A stretch of DNA of 64,000 nucleotides, taken from Piscicola geometra (taxonomy: Eukaryota > Annelida > Clitellata > Hirudinida > Piscicolidae). Positions within the stretch are counted from its first letter, which is position 1, and every line of letters starts with the position of its first letter. The notes under the pieces are model-generated. The model ran no database searches, was not told where the DNA came from, and worked only from the letters and a program-made list of their open reading frames with translations. Location: assembly GCA_943735955.1 (NCBI GenBank), contig OX030955.1:773234-837233 (forward strand). The letters run 5' to 3'. Both the position numbers and the translations under genes were made by a program. This document shows positions 33,111 to 45,503 of the stretch, one piece after another.

Positions 33111-36100
33111 ATGGAGACTTTAATTCCTATAATCAACAAGCTTCAAGATGTCTTCAGTACCGTTGGATCTGACACCATCCAACTGCCGCAAATCGTTGTG
33201 ATAGGAAACCAGGTTGTCATTGCCTTTTTTAACGTTTAAAGTTTATTTTCGCTCATTAATTTAAGTTTCCAATTAATTTGAGACAAAGAAAAGCACAAAA
33301 CACATTATAATGAAAAAATATTTTCCAGTTTTAAAAATATAAATTTTCTTCCGTGCAGAGTTCAGGCAAGAGTTCAGTGATAGAGAGCATAGTGGGCAAG
33401 GACTTCCTGCCCAGGGGAACAGGCATCGTGACCAGGAGGCCTCTGGTGCTGCAGCTGGTGCACACGGCAGAGGCAGATGGCGTGAAGCTTGAAGGTCATT
33501 GGTGTTTGGGGCTGGCTTAAAATGTTAATTTAAAGTAGAAAATTTATTTGTTAGATAATGAATGCTTTCAAAGCGTTTCAGGCATTTTGGACTGGCCTTA
33601 TCAAACAGAAAATAAACTTTTTTTAATTTGATGACAATATTTTAGACTTTCACCATGCTTATTCAGAGTATGGCAAGTTTTTGCACACTGGCAACAGGGT
33701 ATGTACTTTTCAATTTAAGTGTAACTAAGTTTTTTATTCAATTTTTATAAAGTTATTAAGAGCCTTTAGCTATAAACAAATATTAAATAATACTTTTATT
33801 AATATTTTAAATGAGAAAAATATCATTTGGATTTAATTAATTTGGTCTTAATGAGTCTTGCAAACTGGTCTGCAGGTCTACTCGAACTTCAATGAGATCC
33901 GAGAAGAAATCGAGAGTGAAACAGCTCGACTCACAGGCACTAACAAGGTTCCAACATCTCCTTGCTTTCCATCCATCGTTTTCTTGCTATCCATCCATCA
34001 TTCCTTCACCATCCATCCATTATCTTCTTCCATCCATCCGTTATCCCTTTGCCATCTATCCACTGAATTTCTTTGGAAAAAGAGGCTTTTTGATCGCTTA
34101 TCTGCGTTCGCTCAATGATGATGGTGATGGTGATGATGATGATGGTGATGAACAATTCTCAAATCACACGACACCCACTTTCACCTATCCCTCTCACCTA
34201 ACCCCCCTTCCCTCACCTCCCCCCACCAGGGCATTTGCCACGAGCCGATCAACCTGAAGATCTTCTCTCCCTCGGTGATCACACTGACCCTGGTCGACCT
34301 GCCCGGCATCACCAAGGTGCCCGTGGGCGACCAGCCCGAGGACATTGAGGCCCAGATCAGAGAGATGTGCATCAAGTGAGAGGCTTGTGCATGCCACGCT
34401 TTTGTTGTGCTGCCACTTTATGTCTTCACCATGCTGCATGCAGCTTTGACCACGCCCACCTCCATCAACTCCCCACACACACCCACAGGTACATCAGCAA
34501 CCCACACTGCATCATCTTGGCCGTCACAGCTGCCAACACCGACCTGGCCACCTCCGAAGCGCTCAAGCTCTCGAAGGAAGTCGACCCTGATGGTACTTTC
34601 TTGCTGTGCTCCTCATTGCTGCTTTCAGTCGGCCATGTTCTCCTGTAGCTCTTTGGGTGGTTGCTCATTCCGTCTTGCCTGCCTCATCTTTGCAAGGCCT
34701 TCTGTCTGCTTCTTCGCTTCCAGATGGACTGATTTGCGGTCTGTCACAACTTTTATGACCTCGTCTCTCGTTCAGCCTATTCTACCAGTGTCAAATGCAT
34801 TGCTTTTGAGACCTTTGCGCCTCAACTCTTAGTTTTTTTGTACACCGCCCCCGCCACCACCGCCGCCACCACTGCTGCGCGTCGTCAATTTTCGTCGTCT
34901 CACCCCAACAATCATCCACTCAACACCACAACCATCATCCACCCAACACCACAACCATCATCATCATCAACACCACAACCATCATCATCCACCCAACACC
35001 ACAACCATCATCATCCACCCAACACCACAACCATCATCCACCCAACTACAACCATCATCCACCCAACCCAACACCACAACCATCATCATCATCAACACCA
35101 CAACCATCATCCACCCAACACCACAACCATCATCCACCCAACCCAACACCACAACCATCATCATCATCAACACCACAGGCAGACGCACACTGGCAGTGGT
35201 GACGAAGTTGGATCTGATGGACAACGGCACTGATGCGGTTGACGTCCTCTCTGGAAGGGTGATTCCCGTGAAGCTGGGCATCGTTGGCGTCGTTAATCGC
35301 AGCCAAGCCGACATCAACAATAAGAAGGTGGTGGTGGTTGTGGTGGTGGGGTGTTGGTGGTTGTGTTGGTGGTTGTGTTGGTGATGGTGGTGGGGTGTTG
35401 TGGTGGTGGTTGTTTTGGTGGTTGTGGTGGTGTTGTGGTGGTGGTTGTGTTGGTGGTTGTGTTGGTGATGGTGGTGGGGTGTTGTGTTGGTGGTTGTGTA
35501 GGTGGTTGTGGTTGTGGTGGTTGTTGTGTTGGGTGGTAGTTTTGGGGGTGGGGATAATTGTGGTGGTGGTAGTTGTTGTTTTTACTGTGGTTTTGGTGGG
35601 GTTTTTGTAGAGGTTGTGGTGGTTGTTGTAGTTGGTGAGGTGGGCAGTGAAATTGTATTTTTCGTAAAGTTGTTAAGTTCATTCATCCACCACCACCACG
35701 ACTACTACTTCAACTTCGGACAGGAGATCGAGGAGTGCTTGAAGGACGAGCAGGCCTTCTTGCACAAGAGGTACCCGAACCTCGCCTCCAAGAATGGAAC
35801 GCCTTTTCTGGCTAAAACGCTCAATAGGGTGGCTTGTTGCTGTTGTTGTTGTGGTTTGATGTTGTTGTGGTTTGATGTTGTTGTGGTTGTGGTGTGGTGT
35901 TGTTGTTGTTGTTGTTGTTGTTGTTGTGGTTTGATGTTGTTGTGGTTGTGGTGTGGTGTTGTTGTTGTTGTTGTAGGGTGATGTTGTTGTGGTTGTGGGC
36001 TGTTAGTTGTAGTTGTTGTGGTTGGATGTGGTTTTTGGGTTGTTGTTGTTTTGGTTGTTGACGGAGTACTGGTGTTTGTGGAAGTTGTTGTGGTTTTGGT

Positions 36101-39100
36101 GGTTTTTTTGTAGTTGTTATGGTAGTAGTTGTGGCTGCTAAAGATTTTATAGTGGCAGTTGTGGTTTCCAATGGGTTCACTGGGGAAGGATGAAATGCTA
36201 TAGAGTGTGCATGGCATGTTGGCAGAGGGGAGCTGGTGTAGTTTGCTTCTCCCGACCATCAGAAGAGCAGCACATCAACAAACCCGCCATGTGCCTCCAT
36301 GACTTTCCATTTGCCAACATTCCTTTCTATCGTTTCTCTCACGACTTTCCATTCCATCCAATTCCACTCTTCCACTACATCCGACTCCCTCCTCTTCCTC
36401 CATCTTCTTTTTCTTCATCCTCCTCCATCATCCACTCAACTCCATCCTTCTCCTTCCACTCCACTTCTCCACCTCCTCCACATCCCAATCCTCCTCCACC
36501 TCTTCCACTCCTCCTTCTCATCCTCCTCTTCATCCTCCTCCACCTCTTCCCCTCCTCCTCCTCCTCATCCAGCTGCTGATGTACCACATCCGAGACTGCC
36601 TACCCGACTTGAAGACGAGGGTGACGGTGATGACGGGTCAGTATCACCAACTGCTCAAGTCCTACGGCAATGAGATCAAGGATAAGGTGGTGTGGTCTGG
36701 TGTGGTGTGGTGTTGTAGTGTGGTGGTGTGGTGGTGTGGTGTGGTGGTGAGGTGTGGTGTGGTGGTGTGGTGTGGTGTGGTGTGGTATGGTTTTGTGGTG
36801 GTGTGGTGGTGTGGTGTGGTGGTGAGGTGTGGTGTGGTGGTGGTGTGGTGTGGTGGTTGTGGTGGTGAGGTGGTGTGGTGTGGTGTGGTGTGGTGGTGAG
36901 GTGGTGGTGTTTATGTGGTGTTGTGGTGTGGTGTGGTTTTGTGGTGGTGTGGTGGTGAGGTGGTTGTGGTGGTTGTGGTGGTGAGGTGGTGTGGTGAGGT
37001 GGTGTGGTGTGGTGGTGAGGTGTTTGTGGTGGTGTGGTGTGGTGGTGTTGTGGTTGTGGTGGTAGGTGGTGTGGTGGTAGTGTGGATGTGGTGTTGATGG
37101 TGGTGATTTGGAAGGATTAATAAAGTATATAAAATGTATTATAAAATACCACAACACAACATACAACAATTTCACACACCTCTCTACAACACACAAATAC
37201 AACAACACTACAACAACAATACAACACACATACAACAACACTACAACAACACTGCAACAACACTACAACAACAATACAACAACACATACAACAACACATA
37301 CAACAACACTGCAACAACACTACAACAACAATACAACAACAAATACAACAACAAATACAACAACACTGCAACAACAGCCTCAACTGCTTCTGCAAATCAT
37401 CACCCGCTTCGCCACTGCCTACTGCAACACCATCGAAGGGACCGCCAAGAACATCGAGACCACTGAGTTGTGAGTTCTCGTGTGGTGTGGTGTGGTGTGA
37501 TGGTGTGGTGGGGTGTGGTGGTGGGGTGGTGGTGTGGTGTGGTGGTGAGGTGTGGTGTGGTGGTGAGGTGTGGTGTGGTGTGGTGGTGTGGTGTGGTGGT
37601 GTGGAGTGTTAGTGTGGTGGTGTGGTGTGGTGGTGTGGAGTGGTGGTGTGGTGGTGTGGTGTGGTGTGGTGGTGGTGGGGTGGTGGTGTGGTGGTGGTGG
37701 GGTGGTGTGGGGGTGGTGGGGTGGTGGTGTGGTGTGGTGGTGAGGTGTGGTGTGGTGTGGTGGTGAGGTGTGGTGTGGTGTGGGGGTGGTGGGGTGGTGT
37801 GGTGTGGTGGGGTGGTGTGGTGGTGTGGTGTGGTGGGGTGGTGGGGTGGTGTGGGGGTGGTGGGGTGGTGTGTTGTGGTGGGGCGGTGATGTGGTGGTGG
37901 GGTGGTGGGGTGGTGTGGGGGTGGTGGGGTGGTGTGGTGTGGTGTGGTGGGGTGGTGATGTGGTGGTGGGGTGGTGTGGGGGTGGTGGTGTGGTGTGGTG
38001 GGGTGGTGTGGTGGGGTGGTGTGGGGGTGGTGGGGTGGTGTGGTGTGGTGGGGTGGTGTGGGGGTGGTGGGGTGGTGTGGTGGGATGGTGGGGTGGTGGG
38101 GGTGGTGGGGTGGTGTGGTGTGGTGTGGTGGGGTGGTGTGGGGGTGGTGGGGTGGTGTGGTGTGGTGGGGTGGTGTGGTGGGGAGGGGGGTTGTGCAGAG
38201 AGGGGTAGTTTGGGAAAGGGGGGAGTGGGGTGAAGTAAAGAGGGAGGGTGTGGTGTGGAGGGGAAGGGATGATGTTTAGAGGGGGAGGGCTGGAGAGAGG
38301 TTTGCTTTTTTTCAGAGTTTCAGCATGCGGATTTTTTACATCATTTTTACGAGCACTAACACTTTGAAACACCATGATCAAACCACCCACCCCTATCACC
38401 TTACCCCTACCATCACACCAACCCACACCACCACCCACTTCATCCCCCCCAAACAAACAGATGTGGCGGGGCTAGGATCTGCTACATCTTCCATGAGACG
38501 TTCGGTCGCACGCTGAAGTCAGTGGACGCGCTGGCTGGACTGTCGCAGGTGGACATACTCACTGCCATCAGGAACGCCACTGTGAGTCTGTTGCTGTGGT
38601 CGTGTGGTGTGGTTGCTGTGGTCGTGGTGGTGTGGTTGCTGTGGTCTTGGTGGTGTGGTTATGGTGGTTGGTTGGTGAGGTGGGTGGTGTTGGCATGGTT
38701 GTTGGTAGTTGTGGTGGCAAGTTAGTGTGAGAAAGTTAGGGGTGCTTTGGTGCTGTGGTGAGAGAAGTGAGGCGTTGGGACAAGGTGGTTATGGTGGGTG
38801 TGGTGGTGGTGCCATGGTGTAGCAAGGTGATCTTAGTGTTGATTCAAGTCATGCTTCAGCCGTGGTAGGTTGTGTTAAAACTTCACTTCTACGTTCTCTA
38901 TTTTAAAAAAATCAATCAAAAAGTCGACGATCGAACTACATTGAAAACGCCACCACCTAAAACATTAAAAATGCCACCACCATCGCCACCACCATCATAA
39001 CCGGGACATCACCACGGGAGACCACCACCATTACCTCCACAGGGACCTCGACCAGCGCTCTTCGTGCCAGAGGTGTCGTTCGATCTGCTGGTGAAGCGGC

Positions 39101-42100
39101 AGATCCAGCGGTTGGAGGAACCAGGCATGCGCTGTGTTGAGCTCGTTTACGAGGAGCTGCAACGGATCATCCAACACTGTGGCACCCAGGTGGCTGGGTG
39201 GTGGTCTTTTTGTGCGTGATAACACACTGCATTATACTTCACGACCACACCACACTCGCTCACAATGCACGACCACACCAACAAATGATCACACTATGCA
39301 GCAGCCCTTCACAATGCACCACAACCACACCACCACACCACACTACAACCACACCACAATCACACCACAAGCACACCACCACTACCACACTACAACCACA
39401 CCACACCACTACCACACTACAACCACACCACACTACAACCACACTACAACCACACCACCACACTACAACCACACTACAACCACACCACCACACTACAACC
39501 ACACCACCACACAACCACACCACCACACTACAACCACACCACAACCACACTACAACCACACCACCACACAACCACACTACAACCACACCACCACACCACC
39601 ACACAACAACACCACAACCACCACCACACCACAACCTCACAGCAAGAGATGTCTCGCTTTCCTCGTCTGCACGAGAGCATCGTCAACGTGGTCACCAACC
39701 TGCTCCGGAGGAGACTTCCCGTCACCAACCAGATGGTTGTTGTTGTTGTTGCTTGTCACCAACCAGATGGTTGTTGTTGTTGTTGGGGTTGATGGGGGTG
39801 GTAGAGGTGTTTTGTGGTGGTGGTGGTGTGAGTGCTGTTGTTGATGTTGATCTTATTGCTTGTGCACATTTTGTGAAACTCCCACAACACCAACAAATAC
39901 ATCTCCCACAACACCAACAAATACATCTCCCACAACACCAACAAATACATCTCCCACAACACCAACAAATACATCTCCCACAACACCAACAAATACATCT
40001 CCCACAACACCAACAAATACATCTCCCACAACACCAACAAATACATCTCCCACAACACCAACAAATACATCTCCCACAACAACAACAAATACACCTTCCA
40101 CAACAACAACAAATACATTTTCCACAACAACAACATCAACAACAACAACTAAACAGGTGGAGAACCTGGTGGCGATTGAACTCGCCTACATCAACACCAA
40201 GCATCCCGACTTCGAAGAGGCCAGACTCATCTACCAGGTAGTGTTGTTGTTGGTGTTTTGATGTTGTTGTTTTTTGTTGTTGTTGGCGGTGATGTTTTAT
40301 TTGAGCGATGTTGTTGTTGTGCTGGTCTCTACCAGCTGTGCCCTCCTGCCAGGCTGTTTGGCCACTTTTTATGGTAAATGGAATAACTATCACCAAGACT
40401 GTTAAGATGACTACTATCATTATCATGACCACCTAGGGCTTGGCAGACCACCGAACGAACAACGACAACCACTACCGCAACACCGATGCTTCCAGATCTA
40501 AGGGCGGCAAGCAGGTGATTGGGTCATGTCATCCATCCATCCATCCATCTGTCTGTCTGTCTGTTCATCCATCCATCCATCTGTCTGTTCATCCATCCAT
40601 CTGTCTGTCCGTCTGTTCATCCATCCATCTGTCTGTTCATCCATCCATTCATCTGTCTGTCCATCCATCCGTCTGTTCATCCATCTGTCTGTCTGTCTGT
40701 CTGTTCATCCATCCATCCATCTGTCTGTCCGTCTGTTCATCCATCCATCCGTCTGTTCATCCATCTGTCTGTCTGTCTGTTCATCCATCCATCTGTCTGT
40801 TAATCCATCCATCTGTCTGTTCATCCATCCATCCATCTGTCTGTCCATCCATCCGTCTGTTCATCCATCTGTCTGTTCATCCATCCATCCGTCTGTTCAT
40901 CCATCCATTCCCGCCATCACTCTTCTATTCACACCACATCACAATTACCTTCCACTATGCACACCACATCACAATTACCTTCCACTATGCACACCACATC
41001 ACAATTACCTTCCACTATGCACACCACATCACAATTACCTTCCACTATGCACACCACATCACAATTACCTTCCACTATGCACACCACATCACAATTACCT
41101 TCCACTATGCACACCACATCACAATTACCTTCCACTATGCACACCACATCACAATTACCTTCCACTATGCACACCACATCACAATTACCTTCCACTATGC
41201 ACACCACATCACAATTACCTTCCACTATGCACACCACATCACAATTACCTTCCACTATGCACACCACATCACAATTACCTTCCACTATGCACACCACATC
41301 ACAATTACCTTCCACTATGCACACCACATCACAATTACCTTCCACTATGCACACCACATCACAATTACCTTCCACTATGCACACCACATCACAATTACCT
41401 TCCACTATGCACACCACATCACAATTACCTTCCACTATGCACACCACATCACAATTACCTTCCACTATGCACACCACATCACAATTACCTTCCACTATGC
41501 ACACCACATCACAATTACCTTCCACTATGCACACCACATCACAATTACCTTCCACTATGCACACCACATCACAATTACCTTCCACTATTCACACCACATC
41601 ACAATTACCTTCCACTATGCACACCACATCACAATTACCTTCCACTATGCACACCACATCACAATTACCTTCCACTATGCACACCACATCACAATTACCT
41701 TCCACTATGCACACCACATCACAATTACCTTCCACTATGCACACCACATCACTAGCACCATTCTTACCAGACGCTTCGTTCACCACAAACTTCATCCACC
41801 ACCATTTACTACCAACACCACTATTGACGCCTTCATCTCACTAACCAACCAGCCAACCATATCGACCAACCAACCACCACATCGACCAGCCAACCACACC
41901 AGCACATCGACCACACCAGGTAAGCTTGTTGGCTCCGAACGATGCATCATCATCCGATCAGGCCACCACCACCTCCTCCCTCTCCTCTCTGGTGCGCTCC
42001 AAGGTCAACTCCGATGACCTCTTCATCGCTCCTCCCACCCAGCACTCTTCCACCAACCCCTCCCCCTCCCACTCCACCACACGTGGCTTTGATGAAGAGG

Positions 42101-44031
42101 TTTGTTTGTGGGGTTTGGGGTGGAGTGTGGTGTGGTGTGTGTACGTGGTGTGGTGTGTGTGGTAACTAAAAGTTATTTAAATAATAAAGATTATTACACT
42201 ATTTATATGCTTGTTAAACTCACATATTATATTAACCCTAACACTAAGCCTAAGCCTAAGCCTAACTTGTTTCGATGCGGTAATGCAAACTGCTTCCGAA
42301 CCTTTCATAATTGCCTCAGGCGAGCGATGCTTTCGGACGCAAACTCTTGTCTCACGAGAAGAGGGACTGTGTTGTCATTGGTGAGTGGGTGTTTTAGTTG
42401 TAGTTGTCATTGGTGAGTGGGTGTTGTAGTTGTAGTTGTCATTCGTGAGTGGGTGTTGTAGTTGTAGTTGTCATTGGTGAGTGGGTGTTGTAGTTGTAGT
42501 TGTCATTGGTGAGTGGGTGTTGTAGTTGTAGTTGTCATTGGTGAGTGGGTGTTGTAGTTGTAGTTGTCATTGGTGAGTGGGTGTTGTAGTTGTGCTGGTG
42601 AGTAGTTGTAGTTGTAGCTGTAGTTGTAGTTGTAGTGCTGTTGTGTAGTCATTAGTTCTTTTGTGTTCTTAAGGGTGAATTTTTGTTTCCGTAGATATAA
42701 ACTTATTTTTCATATAAATCGAATGTAAAAGGGTGCGCGTTATTTATGGAATCTTGCTATAATGACCTCTATCATACTCCTTCATCACCAATCCATTCTC
42801 CTAACCACCTTTCCATCCCCCACCTAACCACCCTCCCATCCCCACCTAACCAAGAGCGCCTCATCCGCTCCTACTTCCTGTTGGTTCGCAAGGGCTTCCA
42901 GGACAGCGTGCCGAAGGCCATCATGTGCTTCATGGTCAACCACGTGAAAGATAATCTCCAGAGCGAACTGGTGGGTGGAGGAGGGGGGTAGATGAGTGGG
43001 TGTGTGGGGTGGTTAGGTGGTGCATGAGTGGGGTAGATGAGGGGTGGTGTGGGTGGATGGGTGTGGGTGAGAGGTGGGGAGAGGTTGTGGTGGGTTGGGT
43101 GAGTATGGATGGGGAAAAGATATTTTATAAAGTGCGTTGGTGAGTCATACATTATGTTTGAGCACCTCTCTTAATCACCAGCAAAATACTTCCTTTCTTT
43201 AACTACCACCACACCTCCACCTCCTCCCACTACCACCCCTCAATCAACCACCTCCACCACCCCTAGACACACACAGATCAGTCTATCACCACCACGCATA
43301 CAATTCTACCTCCACCACACCAGAGCATACAATTCTACCTCCACCACACCTCTATCTCTTCCACCACACCTCTATCTTCTCCACCACACCACCTCCACCA
43401 CATCTCTACCACCTCCACCACACCTCTATCTCCTCCACCACACCTCTATCTTCTCCACCACACCACCACCAACACCTCCAACGCACACAGATCAGCCACC
43501 TGTACAAGAAGGACGAGATCGACACACTACTCCAGGAGTCAGAAAGCATGGCCGTCAAGCGCTCACAAGTGGCAGAGACGCTCAAGGTTGTGTGTGGCTT
43601 TGTGTGGTAGGGGGGGGGATAGGGTATGTGAGGTATGGTGTGTTGTGTGGTATTGTGTGTTTTCATGGGGTGTGGTGTGGTTGTGTGTGGTGTGGTTGTG
43701 TGTGGTGTGTTTTGTAGGGTGTGATTTTGTGTATTTTAGTGTAGTGTGGTGTGGTTTTGTGAGGGTTGGTTTGGTCCTGTGTGATGTTGTGTTGTGTGGT
43801 TTGACGGAGTGTGTTCTGGTGTTTTGTGTGGTGGGATGTGGAGTGTTGTTTTGTGGTTTGGGTGGCGTGGTGCGGTGTGGTATGGTATGGTGTGGTATAT
43901 TCTATTCATCATCAACATCATCATCAACTCCATCATTGCGACCATCATCATCATCACCATCATCGTTGTCACAGGCGCTGCAGAGAGCTAGCCAAATCAT
44001 CAGCGAGATCAGGGAAACCAGCTATTGGTGA
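33111..44031 (+). CDS. DNM1L: Dynamin-related protein 1 (mitochondrial/peroxisomal fission GTPase), complete, 20 exons
   Basis: Exons: 33111-33212, 33359-33494, 33646-33698, 33876-33947, 34230-34375, 34489-34592, 35179-35327, 35724-35828, 36573-36686, 37378-37469, 38461-38581, 39043-39189, 39643-39735, 40157-40237, 40437-40514, 41920-42099, 42320-42380, 42855-42970, 43491-43586, 43975-44031 (stop). All phases join; 700 residues, close to vertebrate DRP1 isoforms. The start [15 protein letters not shown] matches the family N-terminus. GTPase motifs: P-loop GNQSSGKSS (Lys38), switch T in [13 protein letters not shown] (144-147), TKLD (213-216). Middle/stalk blocks ([33 protein letters not shown]) and the GED ([18 protein letters not shown] to ETSYW) are intact. 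No PH or proline-rich domain, as in DRP1. It assembles on the outer mitochondrial membrane and peroxisomes and constricts them. The Ser/Thr-rich variable domain (exons 15-16) is divergent, so exon 16 is less certain. AATAAA occurs at 44046-44051. Confidence 0.95.
34905..35175 (+). repeat. A/C-rich imperfect repeat at the end of DRP1 intron 6
   Basis: Repeated CCACAACCATCATCATC and CACCCAACA phrases run right up to the acceptor ACCACAG before exon 7. Confidence 0.88.
35328..35640 (+). repeat. G/T-rich repeat at the start of DRP1 intron 7
   Basis: GTGGTGGTGGTTGTGGTGG begins at the donor itself and the G/T-rich phrase repeats for about 300 bases. Confidence 0.88.
35829..36160 (+). repeat. (TTG)n-rich repeat at the start of DRP1 intron 8
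   Basis: GTGGCTTGTTGCTGTTGTTG starts at the donor. (TTG)n and GGTTTGATGTTGTTGT phrases follow. The 3' part of this intron is TCC/CCT-rich. Confidence 0.85.
36687..37100 (+). repeat. (GGTGT/GGTGGT)n at the start of DRP1 intron 9
   Basis: Begins at the donor and continues about 400 bases with no A/C-rich phrases. Confidence 0.9.
37145..37377 (+). repeat. (ACA/ACAACA)n at the end of DRP1 intron 9
   Basis: ACAACACTACAACAACA-type repeats run up to the acceptor ACAACAG before exon 10. Complementary in composition to the other end of the same intron. Confidence 0.9.
37488..38195 (+). repeat. (GGTGTGGTGGGGTGGT)n at the start of DRP1 intron 10
   Basis: About 700 bases of G/T-only repeat starting 12 bases after the donor GTGAGT. 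It creates long Gly/Trp/Val and His/Pro/Thr shadow frames. Confidence 0.92.
39235..39642 (+). repeat. (ACCACACTACA)n at the end of DRP1 intron 12
   Basis: A/C-rich repeat running into the acceptor CCTCACAG before exon 13. Confidence 0.9.
39721..39788 (+). repeat. Tandem duplication of the exon 13 / donor 13 junction (34-bp period)
   Basis: GTCACCAACCAGATGGTTGT at 39721 (end of exon 13, VTNQM, and its donor) is repeated at 39755. The two are followed by the same (TTG)n. Confidence 0.9.
39881..40140 (+). repeat. 24-bp minisatellite (CCCACAACACCAACAAATAC+ATCT)n in DRP1 intron 13
   Basis: About ten copies, the first eight nearly identical. Drifts to CCACAACAACAACAAATAC and then (CAA)n before the acceptor of exon 14. 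Confidence 0.93.
40524..40912 (+). repeat. (CATCCATCTGTCTGTT)n-type repeat in DRP1 intron 15
   Basis: Mixed CATC, TCTG and TTCATCCATCCATCTGTCTG phrases starting about ten bases after the donor. Ser/His/Pro/Cys-rich shadow frames only. Confidence 0.9.
40927..41752 (+). repeat. 30-bp minisatellite in DRP1 intron 15, nearly perfect
   Basis: About 27.5 copies of CACACCACATCACAATTACC + TTCCACTATG. Only one internal base difference is seen (CTATTC for CTATGC near 41588). It gives decapeptide shadow frames in several frames, including those of 525 and 409 codons. Confidence 0.96.
42372..42600 (+). repeat. 32-bp minisatellite that repeats the exon 17 splice donor
   Basis: The unit GTTGTCATTG|GTGAGTGGGT… contains the last bases of exon 17 and its donor. 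GTGAGTGGGTG recurs at 42381, 42413, 42445, 42477, 42509, 42541 and 42573, exactly 32 bases apart. Only the first is the exon's own donor. Confidence 0.93.
43588..43895 (+). repeat. G/T-rich repeat at the start of DRP1 intron 19
   Basis: TGTGTGGTGTGGTTGTGTGTGG-like phrases start at the donor. The intron's 3' end is (CATCAT)n up to the acceptor GTCACAG. Confidence 0.85.
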
Positions 44032-44059
44032 ACAACAACAACAAGAATAAAAACAATAA

Positions 44060-44640
44060 CAAAAAAATCAACAAAAAAATCATTTAAAAAATCATAACAG
44101 CATTAACTACCTGTGGAAAATAGTAATATTAAAATCAACTACAGAAACGTAATAACAACACACACACGATAATAATAATAATAATATTGCTTTTTGTTTC
44201 GATGAACCATTCAACAGCTTATCATTCATTATAACGATGTTTTTTTATTTCATTATTAAACGTTTTAGAGAATTTATTATTTTTATTTTATTATTCTGTT
44301 TTGTTGATCTTTTTGCTGTATTTTATTAAATATAAATAATTTATATGAACAAGGGGCGGAGGATTGATAGGTTGGGAGGGGGTAGTTTTCACTATAGTTA
44401 GCATAAAACTCAGTTTTTGTGAGTGTGTACTACAATGTAGTACTACTACATACTATGTAGGCTCATCCATGCTTGCATGTGTCTCCAAATGAATTTCTAA
44501 ATGTGCTCTGTGGATGAATTGAGCTTGTGAGTAAAATGCATAAATGCATGTTCCTTGTTGCAATCAACTTGATAGGAATTCGTTGTGGTCTCAGCATTGC
44601 ATCTTTCGCCCACCTTTCCATTCATTCTTTCATTAATCTT
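44060..44640. other. Downstream of DRP1, AT-rich, nothing recognised
   Basis: Contains several AT-rich runs that may include the DRP1 3' end. Only the early AATAAA at 44046 is a clear polyadenylation hexamer. Confidence 0.4.
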
Positions 44641-44915
44641 CTTATCCATCCATCCATCCATTCATTCTTTCATTAATCTTTTTACCCATCCAATCATTCA
44701 TTATTTTTACTCATCCATTCATTCATTAATATACTCATCCACCCATTCATTCTTTCGTTAATCTACTCATCCACCATTCATTCATTCATCTCCCCATCCA
44801 TCTATTCACTCAATAATCTGATCATTCATCTCTCCATTCATTCTTTCATTAATCCATTTTTGCATTAATCAGCTCATTCATCCATCCATCATCTCTTTCG
44901 TTCATCCATCCACCT
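44640..44915. repeat. (CATCCATTCATT)n-type degenerate repeat
   Basis: CATCCATCCATTCATTCTTTCATTAATC phrases repeated about ten times with drift. Confidence 0.85.
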
Positions 44916-44997
44916 CGCATGATGTACTTATTTGTGCCAATCCATCCCCACCACCACTCTTCTTTGTCTGCCATTTTAGGAAATCGTAATCTTTCAA

Positions 44998-45125
44998 ATC
45001 ATCATCATCACTACATCGTCATCATCATCATCCGTATCATCATCATCACTATCATCATCATCACTATCATCATCATCACTACATCATCATCATCCTCATC
45101 ATCACTCCATCATCATCATCAACAA
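44998..45125. repeat. (CAT/CATCATCACTA)n microsatellite
   Basis: ATCATCATCACTATC-type repeats. Confidence 0.9.
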
Positions 45126-45503
45126 TCAATACTTCACTTAAATGTTTTCAAAATCTCTTTCGCCCACATTCTGATGTAGTAGCAGCAGGAGTGATAATCT
45201 TTCGCTGGCGCCTGCTCATAGCTTTGTAACATGTGTGACATATGCGCAGTCGTCGATCAGAGAAGAATTACTTTCCAATAAACAGAAGACTCTGTCGCCA
45301 TCGGCAATCACTCGAGCTCCACCACCACGAGGACTGCACCATCGAGAAGCATAGCGTAAAACACCGTGAATGAGGCGCGTCTAGTATTTGATTGCTAAAA
45401 CTAGGAAAATGGGCATTAAAAAAGTAGAAAAGTGAAACCAGTTTATTTCCCGCTCATTTTCAAATCATTTGAATCTTCATTTTCTATTCAAACAATGCCA
45501 GTA

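Noticed and set aside
37419..38456. 345-codon His/Pro/Thr minus-strand frame and opposite Gly/Trp/Val frames
   Set aside because: They lie in DRP1 intron 10, made of (GGTGT)n repeats.
40440..42017. 525-codon plus-strand frame ([10 protein letters not shown] repeats)
   Set aside because: It spans DRP1 exon 15 and intron 15; the repeat part is the 30-bp intronic minisatellite, out of the DRP1 frame.
42225..42262. Telomere-like ACCCTAACACTAAGCCTAAGCCTAAG in DRP1 intron 16
   Set aside because: Only about six imperfect units, no MITE arms around them; recorded as a short simple repeat.
44046..44051. AATAAA as the DRP1 polyadenylation signal
   Set aside because: Only 15 bases after the stop codon, in an A-rich stretch; possible, but not strong enough for a separate terminator feature.
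45180..45400. GC-richer patch downstream of DRP1 as a possible exon
   Set aside because: No open frame with splice signals or recognisable motif could be supported on either strand.
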